A stretch of DNA of 30,550 nt from Chara braunii (GCA_003427395.1 BFEA01000004.1:6465360-6495909), one strand, 5' to 3'. Shown: positions 9,539 through 18,811, numbered from the stretch's first letter. The notes: generated by a model not told the origin, from the letters alone. Translations and numbers: made by a program.

Positions 9539-9812
9539 AAGCATTGAGCACGAAGCACGAGATAGCATGGACTGCTGTATCGCGAACCATGAAGCGCGCA
9601 ACACAATGCACCGAATCCATCACGAACCCACGATGCACCAAGCGAGGAACCCACGAAGTAGCAAGATCGAAGCAAGAAGCATGAAGCACAGAATCCACAA
9701 CGCCTCACGGAAGCACCAAGCACGTAGCACACTAAATTCACGTAGAACATCGACTCTCATACCACAAAGCACCGAAGTACGGACCACGTACTTCGAAGCA
9801 CAAGTGGAAGGC
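9539..9812 (+). repeat. AAGCAC-type degenerate minisatellite
   Basis: Variants of GAAGCACGA, AAGCATGAAGCAC and CGAACC recur about every 10-20 bp for 270 bp. The tract ends at a donor-like CCAG|GTAAGTGCC at about 9819. The plus strand is purine-rich, opposite to the neighbouring TCTG tract. Confidence 0.7.
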
Positions 9813-9888
9813 CCCGGCCAGGTAAGTGCCTTTTTCCCAATTCACTCCCGTGCTCACTGCCTCCTGCGTACCAAGTAGCTGACCTCTA

Positions 9889-9896
9889 ATAATCAA

Positions 9897-9946
<50 letters not shown>

Positions 9947-9952
9947 TACTCA

Positions 9953-10005
<53 letters not shown>

Positions 10006-10348
10006 TAATAATAACTAATTAAAAATCAAATGGATGATAGCGGACTTCAGTAACCACACAGCACCATATGCATGAGACCAGATCGTTGTGTCCCCAAACC
10101 AACAGCAGAATTGCATCACGAGTATCACCTAATAAGAACACACCGAGAGTTCATAATTGACAATGTTGAAATAGTCCCATCACCATCATCAACGAAGAAC
10201 CATTGTTGATGTCCAATCTGGCGCTCGGCGCCCAGACTACAGATGGGAGATCCTATCTAGCCTATACTTACAACGCCCAAAGATGACATCAACAACATCC
10301 CCGAAGTACGAGCATATGACGACCAATGTCGTATGTTTCTGGCAACAG
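9889..10348 (+). repeat. Recurrent TAA-led unit, copy 4 (longest)
   Basis: Two long (TAA)n tracts lead into CAGTAACCACACAGCACC, ATATGCATGAGACCAGATCG, TTGCATCACGAGTATCACC, GCCCAGACTACAGATGGGAG and CCGAAGTACGAGCATATGACG, then GGCAACAG|GTATG at 10348/10349. It is the best match to copy 1 (shared ACCATAT, CATCACGAGT and ACAGATGG landmarks). Confidence 0.75.
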
Positions 10349-10460
10349 GTATGTTTCCTCGTATCGCTCACTACCTGGATCCCACTCACAGATGCCATGC
10401 GCATCTCTCCTCTCCCTGTTTCTCTCTTTCTCTCTCCCTACACCCTGTTGTACACCATAA

Positions 10461-10769
10461 AGGCGCAGACCAGACCAAGAACAGACCTCTCAATACAAAG
10501 TACAAGATAGTGTAGCGGAAGACTTAGATACCAATGATCCGAATGATCGATATCGCAATGCAGCCCCAACATCATTATCGTCATATGTTGTGAAGGGGTC
10601 TGGCGCCGTACGCAGGAAGAAGGTGCCATGTCAGGCATGCACAGACGAAGAGGAAGGATCAGACGATAGGAAGGGAGCGAGAGATGGGAATGCCGTCAAC
10701 ATCAAGCCTTTGTCACTAATCCCAAATAATCACTCGTTGCTGAGTCTGAAGTTCAAGAGTCGAGTCTAG
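10461..10769 (+). CDS. Orphan open segment, possible exon
   Basis: A 102-codon segment is open between stops at 10458 and 10767 but lacks an in-frame ATG near its start. Its composition is protein-like, not repeat-like: acidic and basic residues, a CQAC pair, and an EEEGSDDRKG stretch. It follows unit copy 4 and that unit's donor-like site, so it could be a downstream exon of the duplicated gene. No family was recognised. It may equally be a chance opening. Confidence 0.25.
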   Translation, partial: RRRPDQEQTSQYKVQDSVAEDLDTNDPNDRYRNAAPTSLSSYVVKGSGAVRRKKVPCQACTDEEEGSDDRKGARDGNAVNIKPLSLIPNNHSLLSLKFKSRV

Positions 10770-10859
10770 ATCCGGTGTCATCAAGCTCTGTCTCTTTTCT
10801 TTCGTAGTCTGTAGATGCCGCGAGGGGGAGAAGGAGATGGTGGACTGAGGAGAGGAAGA

Positions 10860-11230
10860 AAAATAACCCTCTCTCCTTCACTGTGTGTTCTCGCTCAACC
10901 CTTCGCTCTCTCTCTCACTTCTTTCCTACACACACTCACAACATGGCAAGTTTGTGGACGACCGGCGGGGCAAAGTTGTGACAGTGGCTGAACGTGAATG
11001 GCAGTGTATATTTCCATGCTATATCAGGAGATTCACTCGACTTTGCTCCTACTTGCGGAAAGTGGCAAGTTGTCAGTCACACGATTAGTATGCACGCACA
11101 CACCTACACACACATACACATACACACACACACACAGGGTAGGAGTGACTCTTTCCACGTTCTAGTGATAGATTCGTTTGTTTTTATTCTATATATTTAT
11201 TTATTTAATATATATATATATATATAGGTA
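10860..11230. repeat. CT-, CA- and TA-rich segment
   Basis: CTCTCTCTCTCAC at about 10905, (CACA) at 11095-11137 and (TA)n at about 11207-11226, ending in AGGTAAGTCG at about 11227, a good donor consensus. No reading frame of interest. Confidence 0.6.
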
Positions 11231-11236
11231 AGTCGT
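11146..11236 (+). repeat. Direct repeat of a TTCCACGTTCTAGTG module, copy 1
   Basis: TTCCACGTTCTAGTGATAGATTCG recurs at about 12690 as TTCCACGTTCTAGTGGAAGATTCA. Both copies are followed by a TTTTTATTTATTT-like tract, an AGGTAAG-type donor or a GGAGACTTAC stretch, and a TCGTCGTCGT run. The intervening sequence is unrelated. Confidence 0.6.
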
Positions 11237-11482
11237 GTTTGTAGACTTACTCGTTCTCCCGACTTCGTCGTCGTTGCTCGAGTCGTCGTCGTCGTCACCG
11301 TCGCCGTCGGATGCCGCAATCGCACAATTAAGTAAGTGTTCGTCTTCCCTTCCTCCTCCTACTCTTCTTCTTCTTCTTCTCCTTGCTCCTTCTCTCTCCC
11401 TCTCGTTCTTGTCCTTTCTCTATGTTTCAATGAGCTTCCCACAGTACCCCCAGCGAGAAACCGCCGAGATCACTGCGATCCC

Positions 11483-11515
<33 letters not shown>

Positions 11516-11549
11516 AACGAAGGCGTGAATGCGGGGCGGGTTTGTAATC

Positions 11550-11572
11550 AGCGCGAGCTGATGACTCGCGCT
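11550..11572. repeat. GC-rich perfect hairpin
   Basis: Arms AGCGCGAG and CTCGCGCT flank a 7-nt CTGATGA loop, and GTAA/TTAC extends the stem after a 2-nt bulge. The loop matches the hammerhead core word, but no GAAA partner lies downstream. Confidence 0.7.
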
Positions 11573-11938
11573 TACTAGGCATTCCTCGTTCAAGATCGAT
11601 AATTACAACAATCTGTCCCCGTCCCGATGAACCTCCTTTCCTTCCCCCTCTTCTTTTTTTCTCCCTCCTTCTACATCCTTCTCCTTCTCCTTCTTCTTCT
11701 TCTCCTTCTTTTTCTCTGCGCCCCGATCCCTCGCACGCTTTCTCCCCGCACGCGCGCGCTATCTCCCCCTGCTTCCGCTCGCTTTCTTCCCGCGTGCATT
11801 CTCTGATTATTTTCCTTATCTCTTCTTTCTCCTTATGCATTCTCCCACCTATCCCCACACCTTTCCTTTGTTATCCTTCTCTGTTTCCTCCGGACGTACC
11901 TACTAGTGGTCATGGCTGAACTCCAAACCACGACAACA

Positions 11939-11982
<44 letters not shown>
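11939..11982 (+). repeat. (TAA)n microsatellite
   Basis: A pure AATAAT run. It is followed by sequence ending GATCAGGTAAGTTT at about 12100, another good donor-like site. Confidence 0.9.
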
Positions 11983-11983
<1 letters not shown>

Positions 11984-12029
11984 GACAAAACGAATGTATA
12001 GTAGCGATTTTTTCGGCCCGATATGATTG

Positions 12030-12640
12030 GAATAAGGGTGTGTCGTACTCGGGGAGTTAGCCGCCCTACTGTCGCGACAGCGACCACCATGATCAGGTAA
12101 GTTTTTCTCTCTCTTTCGCACTCACGTAGTGCAACAGGTACGTAGTAACCTGATCTTGTATCGCTCAACCTTCCCTTCTCTCCTCTCTCTTGCTTCTCCT
12201 CTTTTCACACACACACACACACATTCCATCGATTGGATGAGCAAAAATGGAATGAATCTTCCGCTGAAATGTGGAAATATGCATCGCCACTTTTTGATTC
12301 GTTCATTCTGTCGATCCAAGTATCGCGTGGCGTGCGGCGAGGTACGGGTTTGGAGACTTAGCCTCCCCCTCTCTCTCATATCTTTTCCCTTTCCTTTCTT
12401 TCTCCTCTCCATTCTCCTCCTTCACCTCCTTCCCTCACACATTCTATACGCACTCTCCTGCCGTCGTGCTCGTCTTTTCCCCTTCGTGTGTAAGTACTTT
12501 CTCCAAATGTGATCGCCATTTCCCACAGACTACCTTTCCGAACTGATACAGTCAATAAGTGTAGGGGGGGGTGTGAGTCGTGTTCAGGCTGATCGCCCGA
12601 CTGCTGTGATCACGACTAGCAGCGTATAGGTAAGCGTTTC
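12030..12640 (+). repeat. Diverged direct repeat ending in AGGTAAG
   Basis: About 12030-12101 (GGGTGTGTCGTACTCGGGG, CGCCCTACTGTCGCGACAGC, then CAGGTAAG) is paralleled at about 12569-12635 (GGGTGTGAGTCGTGTTCAGG, CGCCCGACTGCTGTGATC, then TAGGTAAGCG). Between them lie CT-rich and (CA)n sequence and a donor-like CAACAG|GTACG at 12136. Confidence 0.5.
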
Positions 12641-13440
12641 GCAATCTCTCTCTCTTTCACATATAGACACTCATACATGTGGTAGTGCATACTTCCACGT
12701 TCTAGTGGAAGATTCATTCGACTTTTATATTTTTATTTATTTATTTATTTATTTTTGCTCATTTATTGATGGAGGTAAATAGTGAAACCGGAGACTTACC
12801 TATTGATGGAGGTAAATAGCGAAACTGGAGACTTACTTGTTTCTCACACTCTTGCTCCTTCTTCGTCGTCGTTGTCTTTATCATCGTCCGATCGCAGTCC
12901 TCCTTACCAAGCCACACTCCTCCCAGCCTAATCGGAGCGCGCTGTCGTGAGGGCAGACACGAAGATGTCACTACATCAAAATCGCAACCGCTCTCTCCGA
13001 AAGTTACGGGATGAGGACGCTGAAGTTAGGGAAGGCAACAGGCAAGTGGTCTTCACCTCCCCTCTCTCCCTTCTCCCCTCTTGTTCGCGAGCGCCAACTT
13101 TCTTGCGCCCTCTTTACCATTCACTCATTCACTCAATCTTTGCTCACCACACCCCCGCTTTCAAGATCGCCTCTTCTTCCTACGCGATCGCGCGATCTCT
13201 TCTCCTTGCTCTCTCCGTTCCTTCTTCTTCTTCTTCTTCTTACATCTCCTCTCTGCTCCCTTCTGCGCGTTCCCTCCTTGCTCCGCGGCAGTAACTCCGT
13301 TGAGTCTCTACGAGCGTGAGTCGAGGCGTTTTGGTAGGACTACCGAGATCTCGACCGCGACTGGCCTATCAACCTTGGCTTCGAACGAATCCATCCTCAA
13401 TAGCAGGCCGGATTCGTTCGAGCACAGTCCAGAATCTAGT
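12641..13440. other. Pyrimidine-rich region without a recognisable gene
   Basis: Plus-strand C+T-rich DNA with a (TTTA)n tract at about 12725-12760 and TTC repeats at about 13220-13240. It includes the second TTCCACGTTCTAGTG copy at about 12690 and a short direct repeat of TATTGATGGAGGTAAATAG (12764 and 12801). The overlapping open frames (for example 13081-13446) are serine/leucine/phenylalanine-rich composition artefacts. Confidence 0.4.
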
Positions 13441-13542
13441 TTATAAAAACGGAAAGAAAATAAAGAAAAGTAAAAAAATAAAAAGAAAGAAAAAGAAAAC
13501 TTCGAAAACTAAATCTAACTTCCGACTTCCCCGTTGGGACAA

Positions 13543-13615
13543 ATGTCGGATTCTGCCTAGGTTTAACTAACCTCCTTACACAGAGGTCACGGGTTCGAAT
13601 CCCGCTCATCTGTGG
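13543..13615 (+). tRNA. tRNA-Val(UAC)-like fragment, degenerate
   Basis: The T arm is excellent: CGGG-TTCGAAT-CCCG contains the box B word GGTTCGAATCC. Upstream, CTTACAC would be an anticodon loop reading UAC, flanked by CCTC/GAGG. CAAATGT and TCATCTG give a partly paired acceptor stem at the right distance (about 73 nt). The D arm is poor and the anticodon stem is out of register, so this is a tRNA pseudogene or a SINE head, not a working tRNA. An A-run follows immediately. Confidence 0.4.
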
Positions 13616-13619
13616 GTGG

Positions 13620-13765
13620 GTAAAAAAAAAAGAAAGGTAGACGCCCCCCCCAATAGCTAGCAAAAGGAACTAGCCCGGAGGCAGGTTAGACTCGATCCCA
13701 AGATCCTCTGCGTATCAGTCTGGGCCTGTACCTACTGGGCTAGCTCCTAGTTTGGTTCTACTAGG
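13620..13765 (-). mobile_element. tRNA-derived SINE, minus strand
   Basis: On the minus strand a Pol III box A-like TAGCCCAGTAGGTA (about 13735-13748) is followed at tRNA spacing by a box B-like GGATCGAGTCT (about 13689-13700). A short body (GGGCTAGTTCCTTTTGCTAG) and a terminal T-run at 13622-13632 follow. This is the layout of tRNA-headed plant SINEs ending in T. Exact ends and target duplications could not be fixed. Confidence 0.6.
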
Positions 13766-13789
13766 AGCGAAATTACCCTAAGTAGAGTA

Positions 13790-14410
13790 CAAGGCTCAGT
13801 CTAATCAGTCCATAAGGCCAGCGGCCTTATCGTAAGGGAAATTTAGGCCACTGTAGGCCATTACAGCCTGTTACAGCAGGCTAGGCTTCTTCTTCTAGTC
13901 GCCCCGGCCACATGGCCGGGGCCTTTACTAATTTCTACCCATATTCTATCCTGCGGGGAGTGGTTTCCCGCCCCGCTTTTTCCGATATACTCGACGTCTG
14001 CGGACTTGGGCTGAAATGGTCATACTTCCCCAGTCGTCAACTGACTGAGGAAAATCGTCGCTGCGTCCCGCGCGACGTTTTTCTGTTTTGACTAACCCTC
14101 CGTCCTTAGTGGTCGGAGGTCTTACTTACTAACCATTCTGCAGTCTCCGTTCGTGCCGGAATGGCGTGCGGGGTCATTTCATTTACTAACCTCTGTCATC
14201 TTTGCATGCTCTGCGAGTATTCGAAATTTTCAACCCCTGACTTTTGTCCGCGTGTGCCGTGTTTTGGCCTTTGCGGTTTCTAACTTTCATGACCATAATG
14301 GTCGAGGGTTTTACCCCAGTTTCTGTTTTTAGCTGACCCCATTCTAACAATTGGTGTCGACATTGTGTCGACTGTAAAATCATGAGCGGATACCCTTGTA
14401 AGGGTATCAG
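13790..14410. repeat. Second hairpin field
   Basis: Perfect hairpins occur at 13812-13830 (ATAAGGCC arms), 13865-13882 (AGCCTG arms), 13901-13922 (GCCCCGGCC arms), 14291-14303 (GACCAT arms) and 14389-14408 (GATACCCTT arms, GT loop). Imperfect ones occur at about 14097-14128 and 14143-14165. The spacers share TTACTAACC words. The style matches 930-1740, but the loops lack the ACG consensus. Confidence 0.7.
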
Positions 14411-14436
14411 CTCCGACAGCGCATCCTAGTCACTTG

Positions 14437-14500
14437 CTTAGGCAGGTCAGGCGTACCCCTAAGTTGGGGTGGTTTGATCCTATGCCATAGGAAAGGGGGT
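14437..14500. repeat. Isolated copy of the 1-400 tandem repeat unit
   Basis: TTAGGCAGGTCAGGCGTACC, CCCTAAGTTGGGGTGG and GATCCTATGCC match the units at 108-165 and 245-290. It is the only copy outside the left-edge array that I could find. Confidence 0.8.
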
Positions 14501-14750
14501 CATAAAGGGTTAAAAGAATTGAGAAACTAACGAACTACTTGGATCAAACTGATGTGGGATTGAGAGGGATGTTTGTTTATGCATGTTTGCGGGCACTCGT
14601 TTGGGGCATCTCTAGATAGCTTGGTCGCTTTAGATGCTCGCCGTGTGCTGGAGCTACAGGAGTTAGTTCAATTCCTGCATTTTATGGGTTAAATTTATTT
14701 TACTTATTTCAATTTTAACATTTTTTGGGATAAGTTTACCTTATATTTCT

Positions 14751-15110
14751 GACTTTGTATAAATTTTGGAAAAACATTTTTCCTACGGGAAGCGGTGTCC
14801 AAATTTTTGCAAATCCAGAGAGTTAGTTAAATTTTGTCTTTTACAAATTCAACTTTTTATCTGAATTCATATATGACTTAGTATAAATCCGGGAAGTCTA
14901 CCTCTCTAAAGGAGATACTGCCCAAATTTTTACTAATTCAGGGAGTTATACAAAAAATGGCTTTGTAAAAGTCAAAGTGAATTATCTTCTATTTAGCTTT
15001 GTATAAATCATGGGAAGACACTTTTCTTACGGGAAGCACTGCCAAAATTTTATGTATCTTAAAAGAGTTATGATATTTTAGAACGTGAGAATTCGACAGT
15101 CTGGCCTCGT
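14751..15110. repeat. About 122-bp tandem repeat, three units
   Basis: TTTGTATAAAT or TTAGTATAAAT words start units near 14751, 14875 and 14995. Each continues with a GGGAAG/GGAAAA segment, a small hairpin (TTCCTACGGGAA; CTCTCTAAAGGAG; CTTACGGGAAG), then CCAAATTTTT and GAGTTA. The TACGGGAAG apex recalls the 1879-3990 array. Confidence 0.75.
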
Positions 15111-15293
15111 TTAGGGGATATACTATCGGAATTTTTGACCTTTTTTCATAAACATCAGAAACTAGTTAGTAGGTTTATTTCATGATCACTCAAGCATGGC
15201 TTGGGCACTGGCCTGTGCTGCATTGCAGGTCACCTTTATTCAAATTGATTCAAGATTTGGACTAGTATCAGCTTGATCCCACGAGATCATATT

Positions 15294-15312
15294 CTGTTAT
15301 CACTGATAACAG
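15294..15312. repeat. Perfect hairpin
   Basis: CTGTTATC and GATAACAG arms with a 3-nt ACT loop. It lies in otherwise unassigned DNA between the tandem repeat and the LINE remnant. Confidence 0.8.
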
Positions 15313-15399
15313 GTCGGTTGTCGAGCCAGTCTTCGGTTATCACTCAAGTGGGCATAAGGTTTCAAGGTCCATTTATGCTCATCCATCCGCCAATTCTTC

Positions 15400-15900
15400 C
15401 ACCGAAGCTGGGAGGCTACCAGATCCGCTATGGCTCTCTTTGGGCCGAGCCAGTCTTCTGAGAATAGGTTGGTCAGTTCACTTTCTTTGTTCAGTTTCTA
15501 TGTCATTGTAAGGGTCGGGTCTTCCTGTACCTTTTTGATTTGTTGTTTGGCCCGGTCCCATGCTGCTCTTATCCTCCCAACAAGGTACTGTGACAAGTGT
15601 TCCTTTGCATGGGGGGCAGTGAAGGCGTGTTGATTTCGCTTGAACGAACAACGAATACGCCAGGCGAGCATCAGTAGTTTTGCTCTTATGATGTGGAACA
15701 TATTGTTCTCGGAAGGGGACCTGTCCACCAGGGATTCTGTCGGGTATCCAAGAAGCAGCAATTTTGGTGCCCATGGGAATTGGGATCCAGTGAGAAATGT
15801 CCAAGCTGCATCCCACCACCTTCAGATCCGAGTCGCCATGGGGGATCCACGTAAGCAATGCTCCAGTATGGCGCAAGAGGTTTGGGAGAACCAGTTGTCC
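15400..15900 (-). pseudogene. LINE ORF2 C-terminal remnant (post-RT region)
   Basis: On the minus strand a frame at about 15498-15850 reads through a WWDAAW segment, LLLGYPTESL, the block AKLLMLAWRIRC and a KEHLSQYLVGRIRAAWDRAK helix-like end. This matches the region after the zf-RVT motif of non-LTR retrotransposons. The full LINE at 26861 shows the same order (LWRWWDRIW, then KRRAVMWAIRLRRC). A stop precedes the WWD block. The reverse transcriptase itself is absent, as expected if the rest was lost. A further segment upstream (about 16030-16110, minus) may belong to it. Confidence 0.55.
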
Positions 15901-16310
15901 TTTTTTCCTTTTCTTCTTTAGTTGTTAGATTCCCTCCCCCTGATTCTCATGGCAACGAGGAAAGAGCTCCCCTATGGCTGTGGCTCCATGTGGTGCTGTA
16001 TCTCGCCATGTTCCAGAGGAAGATTCATCTGGTGAATGCAACTGTTTAGAGCTTGGCCCTACCACGTGCTACTGCGGCCCAACTGCAATGGGCGAACTTC
16101 TTTCGAGGCCTGCTCACATCAGGGAGAAAAACAGAAGAAAAAGAAAAAGAGAAAGAAATTTGCTGAATATAAACCGAGGCCCTCCGACAACGTTAATTTT
16201 GCGACGCCGTGTTTTTCTTGCCATTCTGAACTAAAAAGGTGACCCACGAGCAGTTTCCCCTTTTTTTTTTGAGGCTGTACCTGTCGAATCTGGACAGGAC
16301 GACCTTCCAT
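15901..16310. other. Unassigned; possible continuation of the minus-strand LINE remnant
   Basis: Short frames on both strands and a lysine-coding A-rich stretch at 16122-16160. A minus-strand segment reading WAAVARGR and IFLWNMARYS could be degenerate LINE sequence. No confident call. Confidence 0.25.
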
Positions 16311-16312
16311 AC

Positions 16313-16690
16313 CTTTTTTTTTTTGTCACTATAGAATTATGGGGAACCCCGTAGCAGCCAAGTCTGTGTTCAAGCCTCCAACGAGGGAACATGAGGGAGC
16401 GGCACCCACCAGTAGCTGCGATACCGGCCAGGGGTCAGCCGTTAGCATCAGGACCAAGTTTCTTTGATGGGCGAGTAGCTGTGCCTCCTCTCCAGTCCCC
16501 TTCCCCTATGAACATCAGCAGTTTCTGCTCAATGCTGCTCGGGGGGACCAACAACCTATCTCTAGGTGGCGGGCACCAAGCTTGCTGAGGAAGGTACATG
16601 AGGCCAATTGGGATTGGACCCAAGACCACCTCAATGCCACTTGCGTGCCTTACCAGCTGAGCTAGGCCGCTGGATAGCCTTTCAGGCTGC
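16313..16690 (-). mobile_element. tRNA-derived SINE, minus strand, with poly(A) tail
   Basis: On the minus strand, GCGGCCTAGCTCAGCTGGTA (box A region, about 16656-16675) is followed by GGGTCCAATCCC (box B, about 16612-16623) at tRNA spacing. A body of about 290 bp ends in an A-run at 16314-16324 (T on the plus strand). The tRNA head has a recognisable D arm and T arm. An open frame running through it on the minus strand is not evidence of a protein. Target duplications are not obvious. Confidence 0.65.
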
Positions 16691-16719
16691 GGTTGGTAGT
16701 TTTTTTTTTTTTTTTTTTG

Positions 16720-17590
16720 GGAAAAATGGGATAATTGACTGTTTTCCCATTTTTTCCAAACATTTCGGGAGTCTGCTGAGGCTCGGCAGCTGGGCCTTGC
16801 CGGCCCATTTGAAAAGCAAAACGAAAAACAAAAGACCAAGTCCGTGAAGGCCGTGCACGAAGTTGTGCTCACACCAATACTCAGAAGAAAGTATCTAACT
16901 ACGATTGTGACCAGTTTCAGGTTTCCGTTGCTGGTGTTTTCGTTTTGTTTCTTTTCTTTTTTCTTCGTGCCCTGCAAGGGAGGCACGGCGCAGTCCACAG
17001 GCTGCTGACACTTTCTGAAGGAGGGCATGCCCACTCTACAACTTTGCAGAATGTATGAACCTACTTTCCCACCCTAAGTTCAACTTCAAATGTTTTTTTT
17101 CTCCTCTTTTTCCGTGGACCTGAAACCCCTGCCGTAACACCCTCACAAAGGGCATATTCACACATCAACTTTGGGGCAGGTATCTACCTTGTAGCACGTC
17201 TAGAGGGGTGTTCATTTTTTTTCTCGCTTTTTTGTGGTTGTAAGTACGTCGTTTTTTGAAAGTCTGGCCGTGCTTTCCCCCCCCTTTTTTCAGAAGAGTA
17301 CCAGAAAAGAAACGCAATGGACCCAAGGCTCGACAAAACTCTGTGCGCAGTAAAAAGCAGGGTCGGCAAAAACAGGCTCCGAGGTAGTGGTGGTTTAACC
17401 ACCAGTACCTCACCCAGCTAAAAAAAAAGTTGCAGCCACTGGCGCACCGCAAGGGGTCGAGGAACAGACGATCGCTGCCTGTTTCCAAGAAAAAAAGAAA
17501 AAGAGCAAAAAAGAATAAAATCAAAGAGGAATAAAAAGAAAAACGAAACAAATGAGGCCTTTCATTCTGATAAAAAAGATCATAAATAAT
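16720..17590 (+). other. Candidate exons of an unknown gene, low support
   Basis: A plus-strand segment at about 17293-17421 is open for about 43 codons after a strong acceptor (polypyrimidine run then TTTTTTCAG). It reads a basic stretch with CAVKSRVGKNRLRGSGG before a stop. A second basic open stretch precedes TTTCAG|GTTTCC at about 16921. No family was recognised. The overlapping minus-strand frame (17165-17641) is rich in F/L from A-runs and is judged spurious. Confidence 0.2.
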
Positions 17591-17596
17591 GCAGGT

Positions 17597-17850
17597 ACCC
17601 AGGCTACCAGAGGCCCACTTGCCCGGTCGGGCCAAAAACAAAAGAAAAAAAAAAACCTTAAAATTTTTATTTTAAATATGGTAAAGAATTTCGATGTGAC
17701 CCTGAGGCAAAAGTTGTTCAGTTTATTTTTCTGTATAAGATGGTTTTCTTTCGGATTTTTTTTTTCTTTTTTTTTTTTCGCTAGGACCGTCCCAGGGCCT
17801 GGTTTTTGGGAAAATAGGGCGACCCGGGCGGCCCGGCTGGTAGCCTGGGT
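17597..17850. mobile_element. 254-bp MITE with perfect 14-bp terminal inverted repeats
   Basis: ACCCAGGCTACCAG at 17597-17610 is exactly complementary to CTGGTAGCCTGGGT at 17837-17850. AGGT flanks both ends, a possible 4-bp target duplication. No transposase is present. The interior carries, in reverse orientation, the A+T-rich core (fragments TCGATGTGACCCTGAGGCAA, GTTGTTCAGTTTATTTTTC) found in the neighbouring elements, so all belong to one related group. Confidence 0.75.
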
Positions 17851-17998
17851 AGGTACTTAATAAGTGCTTCTCTTGTATTTAAACTAAATAAACAAAATTT
17901 AGCACATGAAGCAGGAATATCATGGACAAGAATTCAATTTCAAAAACAAATCTCTTACTATCTTCAAATTAATATGAGAGAAAGAATATTATCATATT

Positions 17999-18099
17999 CA
18001 GGGTTGCAGGCGTTCGGGACGGGCCGAACACCCGAACCCGAACGCCCGAACGTTTGGGACCCCTCTCGAAGCATTCGGACGTTCGGCCGAACGCGAAAC

Positions 18100-18134
<35 letters not shown>

Positions 18135-18768
18135 TTTCCAAAAATTCTGAAAAAAACATACGTCATGTAGAAGAATAAACTAAACAACATTTGCCTCAAC
18201 ATTACATCCAAATTCCTTACCAAATTTGAAATAAAAATCAAATACGAAAATTTAATAATATTAATGAAAATAAAAAAAAATAAAACGTGAATGAAATTAT
18301 TGCGTGGGCGAGCAGGTTTTTGACACCACCATCTTTGGCGATTTTTCATTTTTTTGGGGCTTTGTCAAATGCCATGAAATTTTGTACATATGTATCTTAC
18401 ATAATAAAAAACCTACAAATAAAGTTGAAAAAAATAATAATTTTTTTCATGCGCCAAAAAAAATGGAAAAGAAAAAGTGAAAAGAAAAAAAACACAAATT
18501 AGTAAGTGGGAAAGCAAGTTTTGACACCACCATTTTTGCCGATTTTTCGTTATTGTTTGGCTCCACAGAATGACTTCAAAATTGAGAGACAGGTAGCTGA
18601 CATAATAGAGAACTCACAAAAAAAAGCAGAAAAAAAGAATAATTCTTAGGTATCAAAATATTTTTTTGCGGGGTTCGAACCCCTTCGAGTTCGGGCCCCG
18701 TACGGGGACCCGAACACCCGAACGTTCGGGGGTCAGCTTAGGGGTCTCCGTACGTTCGGCCTGGCCAC

Positions 18769-18772
<4 letters not shown>
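17999..18772 (+). mobile_element. 774-bp inverted-repeat element, copy 1
   Basis: Begins CAGGGTTGCAGGCGTTCGG and ends CGTTCGGCCTGGCCACTCTG, giving imperfect inverted termini with CAG/CTG ends. GC-rich, CCGAAC-rich ends enclose an A+T-rich interior. The interior holds a roughly 210-bp internal duplication (TTTGACACCACCATCTTTGG at about 18316 and TTTGACACCACCATTTTTGC at about 18519) and the core AATAAACTAAACAACATTTG at about 18173. No coding capacity: a non-autonomous DNA-transposon-like element. The CAGGG ends recall hAT elements, but the superfamily is not settled. Confidence 0.7.

Positions 18773-18808
<36 letters not shown>
18773..18808. repeat. (TA)n microsatellite joining two elements
   Basis: A pure TA run of about 36 bp directly abuts the last base of the element ending at 18772 and the first base of the element starting at 18809. 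Confidence 0.9.

Positions 18809-18811
<3 letters not shown>

Noticed and set aside
11550-11572. CTGATGA word as a possible second hammerhead
   Set aside because: No GAAA follows at stem II distance and the word lies in the loop of its own perfect hairpin.
13081-13446. 121-codon plus-strand frame
   Set aside because: S/F/L-rich translation of C+T-rich DNA; overlapping frames of similar length exist in the other two registers.
16435-17034. 199-codon minus-strand frame
   Set aside because: Its C-terminal half is the tRNA-derived SINE read as protein and the rest has no recognisable domain; no conservation is expected.
17165-17641. 158-codon minus-strand frame
   Set aside because: Phenylalanine and lysine runs follow A/T homopolymers; the plus strand has a better, though weak, exon candidate.
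18668-18682. GGGGTTCGAACCCC as a Pol III box B
   Set aside because: It is a perfect palindrome within the GC-rich end of the inverted-repeat element, without box A or tRNA-like folding around it.
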